Source: Streptomyces sp. A0642
GTDB lineage: Bacteria > Actinomycetota > Actinomycetes > Streptomycetales > Streptomycetaceae
Length of the DNA: 64,000 bases
Direction of reading: 5' to 3'
Assembly: GCF_004795105.1 (NCBI RefSeq)
Contig: NZ_SSBL01000010.1
Coordinates: 124,001 to 188,000 of the forward strand
Shown: positions 34,579-42,773 of the stretch, piece by piece
How positions within the stretch are numbered: position 1 is the stretch's first letter
Layout: every line of letters starts with the position of its first letter
Position numbers and translations under genes: made by a program
Notes under the pieces: generated by a model
Told to the model about the DNA's origin: nothing
Database searches by the model: none
Seen by the model: the letters and a program-made list of their open reading frames with translations, nothing else

Positions 34579-35543
34579 CCTGCCGCCTTAAAGCTCGGAC
34601 CAAGGACGTCCTGCCACAGCTCCACTGCCTGACCCTGAGCAGGTTCGTAGTATGCCGTGGAGATGGCATCGAAGGCTGTCTGGGCTGCATTCACCAGCCG
34701 ATCACGTTCTTGAAGCCCGTAATGCTCGGCCACGTTATTCTCGGGGTTCACTGGATCGAGGATCTGGATTGCACTGTCACCCCGCACAGGGAGCTCCGAC
34801 TTGTGACCGAAGTCAGTGAAGGCGATTTGCGCATCGAAGCCGCCGCCGACAATAAAGGCGAAAAATGCCTCAAGCGCTTCGGGGTAGTTATGTAGCGCTT
34901 GCCCATTGTCGGCCAGATGCACCCAGATCAATTCAAGCATGAAGCTCTTACACTTGAATTCGCCGTCACGCCTCTTCTGCAGCCGAGCCCACCACTTCGT
35001 GAAGCGAATCAACTGCGCAAGGTGCGTGGGGTGCGCTTTCTTGCGACTGCGGATGAAATCCAGATGTTGTCGGACACTCGTCTTCAGCTTCTGACCGTTA
35101 TGTTTGTTTACGAGATAGCCGACATCATTGGTCGCTCCCGCATAGAGCACGGGCACGACGTCGACTTCGAGACCGCTGGAAGCGAATCGTACCGTCACAC
35201 AGTTCGTCTTGGGCATCACCTGGTCGGCAGAGAGCGCCGGATAGGCATCTGCCACACGATCAGCAACCCACTGGACGAGACCGGGCACATCCCCGGGAGC
35301 CTGTTCGGCTCTTACATACAATGCAAGGTCACGGTCATTGACGTTTCGGAGCGCCGTACCTTTGGCGACGGATCCGGCATGCAGGGATTTTACGAGGCCA
35401 TAGCCTGGCGTCTCGGAGATTTTCGAGGCGATACGGTCGCGCAGCCTGTTCACTTGCGCGCGCTGATCATCAACCTCGGCCTTTCTCAGGTTCACCCTAT
35501 CGCCCGCAAAGGCAACAAGATCGCGGTGCTCAACCTGGGGCAT
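34575..35543 (-). CDS. cdnC: CBASS CD-NTase (cGAS/DncV-like nucleotidyltransferase, CdnC-like)
   Basis: 322 residues. Active-site signature: HAGSVAKGTA with GS at 57-58, then D70xD72 in NVNDRDLALYV and the third acid at D128 in LEVDVVP. A helical C-terminal domain follows (TKWWARLQKRRDGEFKCKSF). The enzyme makes cyclic di- or trinucleotides on infection; pairing with HORMA/TRIP13 is typical of clades C and D, which usually make cyclic trinucleotides. The ATG at 35543 is preferred because AAGGGGGG precedes it; the frame is open further upstream (ATG at 35579), but that start would lie within the palindrome. First gene of the CBASS operon. Confidence 0.87.
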   Translation of the reverse strand: MPQVEHRDLVAFAGDRVNLRKAEVDDQRAQVNRLRDRIASKISETPGYGLVKSLHAGSVAKGTALRNVNDRDLALYVRAEQAPGDVPGLVQWVADRVADAYPALSADQVMPKTNCVTVRFASSGLEVDVVPVLYAGATNDVGYLVNKHNGQKLKTSVRQHLDFIRSRKKAHPTHLAQLIRFTKWWARLQKRRDGEFKCKSFMLELIWVHLADNGQALHNYPEALEAFFAFIVGGGFDAQIAFTDFGHKSELPVRGDSAIQILDPVNPENNVAEHYGLQERDRLVNAAQTAFDAISTAYYEPAQGQAVELWQDVLGPSFKAAG

Positions 35544-35560
35544 AAGCCCCCCTTCCCCCT

Positions 35561-35577
35561 GTTGCGTTTGACGCAAC
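35561..35577. promoter_or_regulatory. island palindrome, copy upstream of the CBASS operon
   Basis: GTTGCGTTTGACGCAAC, 17-35 bases upstream of the CD-NTase start and immediately ahead of its ribosome-binding site. Seven of eight arm positions are symmetric. Confidence 0.65.
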
Positions 35578-35624
35578 ATTGATGCGCTTACATGCCCGAG
35601 CCGTTCCAACCTGGCGGGCAAGGC

Positions 35625-35660
35625 GTGGGGTGCCACAACTTGGTAGTTGTGGCACCCCAC
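35625..35660. terminator. terminator of nrdJ
   Basis: GTGGGGTGCCACAACT (35625-35640) pairs perfectly with AGTTGTGGCACCCCAC (35645-35660) over a TGGT loop; 16-bp stem, 67 bases beyond the nrdJ stop. The island insertion therefore left the nrdJ transcription unit intact. Confidence 0.85.
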
Positions 35661-35699
35661 GCGACCTGGGGCTATCGTGCTACACGAAGGCTGCCGAAT

Positions 35700-35716
35700 G
35701 TTGCGTTAGACGCAAT
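35700..35716. repeat. island palindrome, copy at the nrdJ 3' end
   Basis: GTTGCGTTAGACGCAAT, 11 bases downstream of the nrdJ stop codon and on the core side of the terminator. It has no gene of its own to regulate, so it may be an insertion-target sequence or an ancestral operator. Confidence 0.5.
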
Positions 35717-35727
35717 TCCGCTCAGTT

Positions 35728-38634
35728 TCAGCTGCAACCGCTGGTGGAGCCGCAGCCCTCGCAGATGTAGCAGGAACCGGCGCGCTGCATCTTCGTACCG
35801 CAGGAGAAGCAGAGCGGGGCGTCGGCGCTGATGCCGAGCTGCATCTCGACGAGCTCCGCCGAGGTGTGCGCCGTCTTCGGAGCCGGAGTGCCGGCCTCCT
35901 CGACGGTGGTGACCACCTTCAGCGGCTCCGGCTGTGCGGTCGGAGCCGACTGGGCCATGCTCTCGGCCTCCAGCTGCTCCTCCTCGAACGTCGGCTCGTA
36001 GGAACCGGTGTCGAGGTGGCGCTGGCGCTCCTCGGCGGAGTGGATGCCGAGGGCCGAGCGGGTCTCGAAGGGCAGGAAGTCCAGCGCCAGGCGGCGGAAG
36101 ATGTAGTCGACGATCGACTGCGCCATCCGCACGTCCGGGTCGTCCGTCATGCCGGCCGGCTCGAACCGCATGTTGGTGAACTTCGAGACGTACGTCTCCA
36201 GCGGGACGCCGTACTGCAGACCCACCGAGACGGCGATGGAGAAGGCGTCCATCATGCCCGCGAGGGTCGAGCCCTGCTTGGACATCTTCAGGAAGACCTC
36301 GCCGAGACCGTCGTCCGGGTAGGAGTTGGCGGTCATGTAACCCTCGGCGCCGCCCACCGTGAAGGAGGTGGTGATGCCGGGACGGCCCTTGGGCAGACGC
36401 TTGCGGACCGGGCGGTACTCGACGACCTTCTCGACCGCGGTACGGATGGTCTCCTCGGCCTTGGCGGTGACCGCCTCCTTCTCCTTCTCCTTGGTCTTCG
36501 CGGAGAGGGGCTGGCCGACCTTGCAGTTGTCGCGGTAGATCGCGAGCGCCTTGACGCCCATCTTCCACGCCTCGAAGTAGACCTCTTCGACGTCCTCGAC
36601 GGTCGCCGTCTCCGGCAGGTTCACCGTCTTGGAGAGCGCGCCGGAGATCCACGGCTGGATGGCCGCCATCATGCGGACGTGGCCCATCGCGGAGATGGAA
36701 CGCTCGCCCATCGCGCAGTCGAAGACCTCGTAGTGCTCGGTCTTCAGGCCGGGGGCGTCGATCACGTTGCCGTGCTCGGCGATGTGGGCGACGACCGCCT
36801 CGATCTGCTCCTCCTGGTAGCCCAGGCGGCGCAGGGCCTGCGGGACGGTGCCGTTGACGATCTGCATCGAACCGCCGCCGACCAGCTTCTTGAACTTGAC
36901 CAGGGCGAGGTCGGGCTCGAGGCCGGTGGTGTCGCAGGACATCGCGAGACCGATGGTGCCGGTGGGCGCGATGACCGAGGCCTGCGCGTTGCGGAAGCCG
37001 TTCTTCGCGCCGAGGCGGATGACGTCCTGCCAGGCCTCCGTCGCGGCGGCCCAGACCGGGTTGTCCAGGTCGTCGGCGTGCACGGCCGCGGCGTTCGCGT
37101 CGGCGTGCTGCTTCATGACGCGCTGGTGCGGCTCGGCGTTGCGGGCGTAGCCGTCGTACGGGCCGACGACCGCGGCCAGCTCGGCGGAGCGCTTGTACGA
37201 GGTGCCGGTCATCAGCGAGGTGATGGCGCCGGCGAGGGCGCGGCCGCCGTCGCTGTCGTACGCGTGGCCGGTCGCCATCAGCAGGGCGCCGAGGTTGGCG
37301 TAGCCGATGCCGAGCTGACGGAAGGCGCGGGTGTTCTCGCCGATCTTCTCGGTCGGGAAGTCGGCGAAGCAGATGGAGATGTCCATCGCGGTGATGACCA
37401 GCTCGACGACCTTGGCGAAGCGCTCGGACTGGAAGGACTGGTTGCCCTTGCCGTCGTCCTTGAGGAACTTCATCAGGTTCAGCGAGGCGAGGTTGCACGA
37501 GGTGTTGTCCAGGTGCATGTACTCGCTGCACGGGTTCGAGCCGTTGATCCGGCCGGACTCCGGGCAGGTGTGCCACTGGTTGATCGTGTCGTCGTACTGG
37601 ATGCCCGGGTCGGCGCAGGCCCAGGCCGCCTCGGCCATCTTGCGGAAGAGGGACTTGGCCTCGACCTCTTCGATGACCTCGCCGGTCATGCGGGCGCGCA
37701 GCCCGAACTTCCCGCCGGACTCGACGGCCTTCATGAACTCGTCGTTCACCCGGACCGAGTTGTTGGCGTTCTGGTACTGGACGGACGTGATGTCGTCGCC
37801 GCCCAGGTCCATGTCGAAGCCCGCGTCCCGCAGGGCGCGGATCTTCTCCTCCTCCTTCACCTTGGTCTCGATGAAGTTCTCGATGTCGGGGTGGTCGACG
37901 TCGAGAATGACCATCTTGGCCGCGCGACGGGTGGCTCCACCGGACTTGATCGTCCCGGCGGACGCGTCCGCGCCCCGCATGAAGGAGACCGGTCCGGAGG
38001 CGTTGCCACCGGAGGAGAGGAGCTCCTTGGAGGAGCGGATGCGGGAGAGGTTCAGGCCGGCGCCGGAGCCGCCCTTGAAGATCATGCCCTCTTCCTTGTA
38101 CCAGTCGAGGATCGACTCCATGGAGTCGTCGACGGCCAGGATGAAGCAGGCGGAGACCTGCTGCGGCTGGGGCGTGCCGACGTTGAACCAGACCGGCGAG
38201 TTGAAGCTGAAGATCTGGTGCAGGAGGGCGTACGCCAGCTCGTGCTCGAAGATCTCGGCGTCCGCGGGGGAAGCGAAGTAGCTGTAGTCCTCGCCGGCCT
38301 TCCGGTACGTCTTCACGATCCGGTCGATCAGCTGTCGCAGACCGGTCTCGCGCTGAGGAGTGCCGACAGCCCCGCGGAAGTACTTGCTGGTGACGATGTT
38401 GACCGCGTTCACCGACCAGAAGTCGGGGAACTCGACGCCACGCTGCTCGAAGTTGATCGAGCCGTCGCGCCAGTTGGTCATGACGACGTCACGGCGCTCC
38501 CACGCCACCTCGTCGTACGGATGCACGCCGGGGGTGGTGTGGATGCGCTCGATACGCAGGCCCTGCTTGGTCGCAGTCGACTTGGTCCCCTTGGTGCGGG
38601 AACCTCGTGCCTGGCCGCTCGCCGTCTCTGTCAT
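35728..38634 (-). CDS. nrdJ: adenosylcobalamin-dependent (class II) ribonucleoside-diphosphate reductase
   Basis: 968 residues. NrdJ reduces ribonucleotides to deoxyribonucleotides using coenzyme B12, independent of oxygen. Landmarks: FNSPVWFNVG, GGSGAGLNLSRIRSS, GSNPCSEYMHLDNTSCNLAS, SCDTTGLEPDLALVKFKKL and GRPGITTSFTVGG. The C-terminus has the redox/zinc cysteines CFSCGTKMQRAGSCYICEGC ending SGCS. ATG at 38634 has GGGAGG upstream; extra codons before it are not family-like. It follows nrdR with a 175-base gap, the standard nrdR-nrdJ operon of Streptomyces, and is terminated at 35625-35660. Confidence 0.95.
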   Translation of the reverse strand: MTETASGQARGSRTKGTKSTATKQGLRIERIHTTPGVHPYDEVAWERRDVVMTNWRDGSINFEQRGVEFPDFWSVNAVNIVTSKYFRGAVGTPQRETGLRQLIDRIVKTYRKAGEDYSYFASPADAEIFEHELAYALLHQIFSFNSPVWFNVGTPQPQQVSACFILAVDDSMESILDWYKEEGMIFKGGSGAGLNLSRIRSSKELLSSGGNASGPVSFMRGADASAGTIKSGGATRRAAKMVILDVDHPDIENFIETKVKEEEKIRALRDAGFDMDLGGDDITSVQYQNANNSVRVNDEFMKAVESGGKFGLRARMTGEVIEEVEAKSLFRKMAEAAWACADPGIQYDDTINQWHTCPESGRINGSNPCSEYMHLDNTSCNLASLNLMKFLKDDGKGNQSFQSERFAKVVELVITAMDISICFADFPTEKIGENTRAFRQLGIGYANLGALLMATGHAYDSDGGRALAGAITSLMTGTSYKRSAELAAVVGPYDGYARNAEPHQRVMKQHADANAAAVHADDLDNPVWAAATEAWQDVIRLGAKNGFRNAQASVIAPTGTIGLAMSCDTTGLEPDLALVKFKKLVGGGSMQIVNGTVPQALRRLGYQEEQIEAVVAHIAEHGNVIDAPGLKTEHYEVFDCAMGERSISAMGHVRMMAAIQPWISGALSKTVNLPETATVEDVEEVYFEAWKMGVKALAIYRDNCKVGQPLSAKTKEKEKEAVTAKAEETIRTAVEKVVEYRPVRKRLPKGRPGITTSFTVGGAEGYMTANSYPDDGLGEVFLKMSKQGSTLAGMMDAFSIAVSVGLQYGVPLETYVSKFTNMRFEPAGMTDDPDVRMAQSIVDYIFRRLALDFLPFETRSALGIHSAEERQRHLDTGSYEPTFEEEQLEAESMAQSAPTAQPEPLKVVTTVEEAGTPAPKTAHTSAELVEMQLGISADAPLCFSCGTKMQRAGSCYICEGCGSTSGCS

Positions 38635-38808
38635 GCCGCCTCCCATATGTGGCATATGTGGGCAAAAACGCCCTGAAGTGCCGAGAACTTCCCCGGGCAC
38701 CGTGTGTGTCTGATGCTTCGGACGCCGCGTACGCCTTGCGTCGCCCGGAGCAGGTCCAGGTGCCGGCCCGCGGCCGATCCTCGGATCAGCGGGGCCGGCG
38801 GGTGCCGC

Positions 38809-39321
38809 TCAGTCGGCGGCGACGGCGGGAACGGGGACCTCCAGGGTCTCGCCGGTCCCGCACCCTTGTGCGGGAGGCCGCCGCTCGCGGAGTTCCACGA
38901 TGGCGGCCTCGAAGTCCTCGAGGCTGTTGAAGGCCCGGTACACGGACGCGAACCGCAGGTAGGCGACGAGGTCGAGTTCCTGCAGGGGGCCGAGGATGGC
39001 CAGACCCACGTCGTGCGTCGTCAGCTCGGCGCTCCCGGTGGCGCGCACCGCCTCCTCGACCCGCTGGCCGAGCTTGGCGAGGGCGTCCTCGGTGACCGGC
39101 CGCCCCTGGCACGCCTTGCGCACGCCGGAGATGACCTTGGTGCGGCTGAAGGGCTCGGTGACGCCGCTGCGCTTGACCACCATGAGCGAACAGGTCTCCA
39201 CCGTCGTGAAACGGCGGGAGCAGTCGGGGCACTGGCGACGCCGTCGGATCGAGGTCCCGTCGTCGGTGGTGCGACTGTCGACGACCCGGCTGTCGGGGTG
39301 CCTGCAGAAGGGGCAGTGCAT
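38809..39321 (-). CDS. nrdR: transcriptional repressor NrdR
   Basis: 170 residues. The N-terminal zinc ribbon MHCPFC...QCPDCSRRF (two CxxC) is followed by an ATP-cone (MVVKRSGVTEPFSRTKVISG, LDLVAYLRFASVYRAF), which senses ATP/dATP. NrdR represses ribonucleotide reductase genes. The ATG at 39321 gives the family's fixed start MHCPFC; a TTG nine bases earlier was rejected. GGGAG lies upstream. Two NrdR boxes sit 110-156 bases upstream, so the nrdR-nrdJ operon is autoregulated. The acidic C-terminal end is a little longer than in many homologues. Confidence 0.95.
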   Translation of the reverse strand: MHCPFCRHPDSRVVDSRTTDDGTSIRRRRQCPDCSRRFTTVETCSLMVVKRSGVTEPFSRTKVISGVRKACQGRPVTEDALAKLGQRVEEAVRATGSAELTTHDVGLAILGPLQELDLVAYLRFASVYRAFNSLEDFEAAIVELRERRPPAQGCGTGETLEVPVPAVAAD

Positions 39322-39430
39322 GGCTCCCAACCCTCCTTCTCAGCACGACTGAATAGCCTCTTCAGCCCCGGTGAGGGGCCTTCGAAGCGGTCTCAAGCAT
39401 AGGCGATGGCCACACCCCCGATGGACGGGG

Positions 39431-39477
39431 ACCACAACTTCTGGGTGGCCGAGGCAATCCAACCACTAGATCTTGGG
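39431..39477. promoter_or_regulatory. pair of NrdR boxes
   Basis: ACCACAACTTCTGGGT (39431-39446) and ACCACTAGATCTTGGG (39462-39477) resemble the NrdR-box consensus and begin exactly 31 bases apart, the three-helical-turn spacing at which NrdR binds pairwise. They lie in the nrdR upstream region. Confidence 0.75.
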
Positions 39478-39798
39478 TTTGGTCGCGCATCTGGCCCTAG
39501 CGCGTGTCGTGCGCCCCGGGCGGCCGGAAGGCAGCGTACGACCGACCAAGAGGGTACGGGAAGCGGACGGCGCGACCGAGTGCGGGGCGACGGCCGCGGG
39601 GCGGCGCGAACGACCGGAGGGAGGCACGGGGGACCACCCCCGCGCGTCGGCGCGGCGGGGGCGGAGGGTAGCGTCAGGGTCCGAATTGCCGGCCGGCCCG
39701 CCCGTTCAGGACAAGGGGCCGGCCGAGCGGCGGAACACTCCCGGCTTCGCTCATACACCCAGTACTGAACACACGGCAGACTTTTATTCGTTTTTCAC

Positions 39799-39814
39799 TC
39801 GAACGTGTGTTTGG
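39799..39814. promoter_or_regulatory. LexA (SOS) box
   Basis: TCGAACGTGTGTTTGG contains CGAAC-N4-GTTTG, the actinobacterial LexA box, 62 bases upstream of the lexA start. It indicates lexA autoregulation. The rest of the 555-bp gap between nrdR and lexA is GC-rich without a gene. Confidence 0.8.
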
Positions 39815-39875
39815 CGCAACCTTTCGAAAGCTACTACCGTTGTCCAGCTAGGGAGACCATTCGAGAGGGGCCGAC

Positions 39876-40670
39876 GTGACCACCACCGCAGACAGTGCCA
39901 TCATCACTGCCCAGGACCGCTCCCAGAGCCGACTCGAGCCGGTGCATGCCATGAATGACTCAGTCACGAACACGGAGGGGCCGGAGCCCGCGCGCCCAGC
40001 GCGCTCGCTGCCCGGACGACCTCCTGGAATCCGGGCGGACAGCTCGGGGCTCACGGACCGGCAGCGGCGAGTGATCGAGGTCATCCGGGACTCCGTACAA
40101 CGGCGGGGCTACCCCCCGTCGATGCGGGAGATCGGTCAGGCGGTGGGCCTGTCCAGCACGTCCTCCGTCGCACATCAGCTGATGGCCCTGGAGCGCAAGG
40201 GGTTCCTGCGCCGCGACCCCCATCGCCCCCGGGCGTACGAGGTGCGTGGCTCGGACCAGCCCAGCACGCAGGCCACGGACACGACGGGCAAGCCCGCGGC
40301 GTCCTATGTGCCGCTGGTCGGCAGGATCGCGGCCGGTGGTCCGATCCTCGCCGAGGAATCGGTCGAGGACGTGTTCCCCCTCCCCCGCCAGCTGGTCGGG
40401 GACGGCGAGCTCTTCGTGCTGAAGGTCGTCGGTGACTCGATGATCGAAGCCGCGATCTGTGACGGCGACTGGGTCACCGTGCGCCGCCAGCCCGTGGCGG
40501 AGAACGGCGACATCGTGGCGGCGATGCTGGACGGCGAGGCCACGGTCAAGCGGTTCAAGCGCGAGGACGGCCATGTGTGGCTGCTGCCGCACAACTCCGC
40601 GTACCAGCCGATCCCCGGCGACGAGGCGACGATTCTCGGCAAGGTCGTGGCGGTACTGCGGCGGGTGTGA
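39876..40670 (+). CDS. lexA: SOS repressor LexA
   Basis: 264 residues including an actinobacterial N-terminal extension of about 55. The winged HTH is RQRRVIEVIRDSVQRRGYPP, SMREIGQAVGLSSTSSVAHQ. The self-cleavage bond is Ala153-Gly154 in GRIAAGGPI; the catalytic pair is Ser188 (VVGDSMI) and Lys225 (EATVKRFK). RecA-stimulated cleavage relieves repression of DNA-repair genes. Start GTG at 39876 follows GAGAGGGG; an ATG at codon 26 is a possible internal start. Its own LexA box lies upstream, and a bidirectional hairpin follows. Confidence 0.96.
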   Translation: MTTTADSAIITAQDRSQSRLEPVHAMNDSVTNTEGPEPARPARSLPGRPPGIRADSSGLTDRQRRVIEVIRDSVQRRGYPPSMREIGQAVGLSSTSSVAHQLMALERKGFLRRDPHRPRAYEVRGSDQPSTQATDTTGKPAASYVPLVGRIAAGGPILAEESVEDVFPLPRQLVGDGELFVLKVVGDSMIEAAICDGDWVTVRRQPVAENGDIVAAMLDGEATVKRFKREDGHVWLLPHNSAYQPIPGDEATILGKVVAVLRRV

Positions 40671-40688
40671 AGCCCCTCCCGGTCCCGT

Positions 40689-40725
40689 AGGGCCCCTGGA
40701 TCCGTTGCCCGGATCCGGGGGCCCT
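40689..40725. terminator. bidirectional terminator between lexA and the helicase gene
   Basis: AGGGCCCCTGGATCCG (40689-40704) pairs with CGGATCCGGGGGCCCT (40710-40725), with one G-T mismatch, over a 5-base loop; convergent genes on both sides. Confidence 0.8.
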
Positions 40726-40752
40726 GGTCGTGTCTCCACGGCCTGCGCCGGC

Positions 40753-42723
40753 CTACTTCCCTTCGGCCTTCGCCGCCGCATCGATCGCGGCGAGCGAGCG
40801 GCGCGCCTGGTTCGGGTCGGTCGTGTACCAGAAGTCCGGAAGCGAGGCGCGCAGATAGCTGCCGTACCGGGCATTGGCCAGACGTGGATCGAGCACGGCG
40901 ACGACGCCCTTGTCCCCCGTGGCCCGCACCAGACGGCCGGCTCCCTGGGCCATCAGCAAGGCCGCGTGCGTGGCGGCCACGGCCATGAAGCCGTTGCCCC
41001 CCGCCTCCTCGACCGCCTTCTGGCGCGCGCTCATCAGCGGATCGTCGGGTCGCGGGAACGGGATCCGGTCCATGACCACGAGCTGGCAGCTGGGGCCGGG
41101 GACATCGACGCCCTGCCAGAGCGAGAGCGTGCCGAAGAGGCAGGTCTCGGGATCGGCCGCGAAGTTCTTGATCAGCTCCCCGAGGGTCTCCTCGCCCTGG
41201 AGGAGGATCGGCTTCTCCAGCCGGCCCCGCAGCTCCTCGGCGGCGGCCTGGGCCCCCCGCATGGAGGAGAACAGTCCGAGCGTGCGCCCGCCTGCGGCTT
41301 CCACCAGCTCGGCGAGCTCGTCCAGCATGTCGGTGCGGGCCCCCTCCCGGCCGGGGGTCGCCAGATGCCGGGCCACGTACAGGATTCCCTGTTTCGGGTA
41401 GTCGAAGGGCGAGCCGACGTCGAGGCCCTTCCACTGCGGGATGTCGTCGCCCGCGATGCCTTCCGGGGAGAGCCCGAGGGACGCCCCCACCCCGTTGAAG
41501 TCGCCGCCGAGCTTGAGGGTGGCCGAGGTGAGGACCACGGAGCGCTCGGCGAAGAGCTTCTCGCGCAGCAGTCCGGAGACCGAGAGCGGCGCGACGCGCA
41601 CGGAGGCACCGAAGCGGTCGTGGCGCTCGAACCACACGACGTCGTACTCGGACCCCTGCGTGATGCGCTCGGCCACGCCGTGGATCGTCTCGACGGAGGC
41701 CAGCGCCTGCTTGCGGACCGCGTCCTCGTCCGCGACGGACTTGTCGCGGGTGGAGCCGAGCGCGGTGATCACCGTGCGAGCGGCGTCGCGCAGCGCCATC
41801 AGCGCGTACCCGAGGTCCTCGGGCACCTCCTCGAGTCGGCCCGGCAGAGCCAGCTCCATCACGCGCTCGAAGCCCTCGGACGCCGTCTGCAGGGCGTCGG
41901 CGGCCTTCTCGTTGACCAGCTTCGCCGCGCGGCGCACCGCGCGGTTGACCTGGCCGGGCGTGAGCTCGCCGGTGGCCACTCCGGTGACCCGGGAGACCAG
42001 TTCATGGGCCTCGTCGACGATCAGGACCTCGTGCTGGGGCAGCACCGGGGCACCCTCGATGGCATCGATGGCCAGCAGCGCGTGGTTCGTCACCACCACG
42101 TCGGCGAGCTTGGCCCGCTCCCGGGCCTGCTCGGCGAAGCACTCCGCCCCGTACGCGCACTTGGTCGCGCCCAGGCACTCCCGGGAGGAGACGGAGATCT
42201 GCGCCCAGGCCCGGTCCGAGACACCGGGGGTGAGGTCGTCCCGGTCGCCCGTCTCCGTCTCGTCCGCCCAGTCCCGCATGCGCAGGAGGTCCTGACCGAG
42301 CTTGCTCGACGGCGCCGCGGCCTCGAACTGGTCGAAGAGCCCCTCTTCCTCCTCCTGCGGCACGCCCTCGTGCAGGCGGTGCAGACAGAGGTAGTTCGAC
42401 CGGCCCTTGAGCATGGCGAACTGGGGGCGGCGGCGCAGCAGCGGATGCAGGGCGTCGACCGTACGCGGAAGATCGCGCTCCACGAGCTGGCGCTGGAGGG
42501 CCAGGGTCGCCGTGGCCACCACGACGCGCTCGCCGTGGGCCAGGGCGGGCACCAGATAGCCGAGCGACTTACCGGTGCCGGTGCCGGCCTGGACGAGCAG
42601 GTGGGATTGGTCGTCCACGGCCTCGGCGACGGCCTCGGCCATGGCGGCCTGGCCGGGTCGCTCCGTGCCGCCGACGGCGGTCACGGCGGCGTGCAGGAGC
42701 TCGGGGAGGGATGGCTTCGTCAT
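40753..42723 (-). CDS. dinG: DinG/XPD-family ATP-dependent DNA helicase
   Basis: 656 residues of superfamily 2. Walker A QAGTGTGKS (45-53), DEAH in VLIVDEAHEL, and late motifs in SSMRGAQAAAEEL and ALLMAQGAGRLVRAT. The iron-sulphur cluster cysteines of XPD-type helicases are seen as NYLCLHRL followed by RECLGATKCAYGAECF. It is a 5'-3' helicase, in bacteria linked with R-loop and damage processing. It faces lexA tail to tail across a shared terminator and no LexA box was seen at its own start, so SOS control is not shown. Confidence 0.9.
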   Translation of the reverse strand: MTKPSLPELLHAAVTAVGGTERPGQAAMAEAVAEAVDDQSHLLVQAGTGTGKSLGYLVPALAHGERVVVATATLALQRQLVERDLPRTVDALHPLLRRRPQFAMLKGRSNYLCLHRLHEGVPQEEEEGLFDQFEAAAPSSKLGQDLLRMRDWADETETGDRDDLTPGVSDRAWAQISVSSRECLGATKCAYGAECFAEQARERAKLADVVVTNHALLAIDAIEGAPVLPQHEVLIVDEAHELVSRVTGVATGELTPGQVNRAVRRAAKLVNEKAADALQTASEGFERVMELALPGRLEEVPEDLGYALMALRDAARTVITALGSTRDKSVADEDAVRKQALASVETIHGVAERITQGSEYDVVWFERHDRFGASVRVAPLSVSGLLREKLFAERSVVLTSATLKLGGDFNGVGASLGLSPEGIAGDDIPQWKGLDVGSPFDYPKQGILYVARHLATPGREGARTDMLDELAELVEAAGGRTLGLFSSMRGAQAAAEELRGRLEKPILLQGEETLGELIKNFAADPETCLFGTLSLWQGVDVPGPSCQLVVMDRIPFPRPDDPLMSARQKAVEEAGGNGFMAVAATHAALLMAQGAGRLVRATGDKGVVAVLDPRLANARYGSYLRASLPDFWYTTDPNQARRSLAAIDAAAKAEGK

Positions 42724-42773
42724 AGCCCGGCCAGCCTACGGGGCGCCACTGACAACGTCGCCCACCACCTGGC

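Noticed and set aside
31561..35716. The repeated palindromes as a CRISPR or terminal inverted repeats of the island
   Set aside because: Copies are too few and too far apart for a CRISPR, and two of them lie at promoters inside the island rather than at its ends.
35866..38676. A 936-codon open frame antisense to nrdJ
   Set aside because: It mirrors the third-position GC bias of nrdJ, has no ribosome-binding site and no family resemblance; it is a shadow frame.
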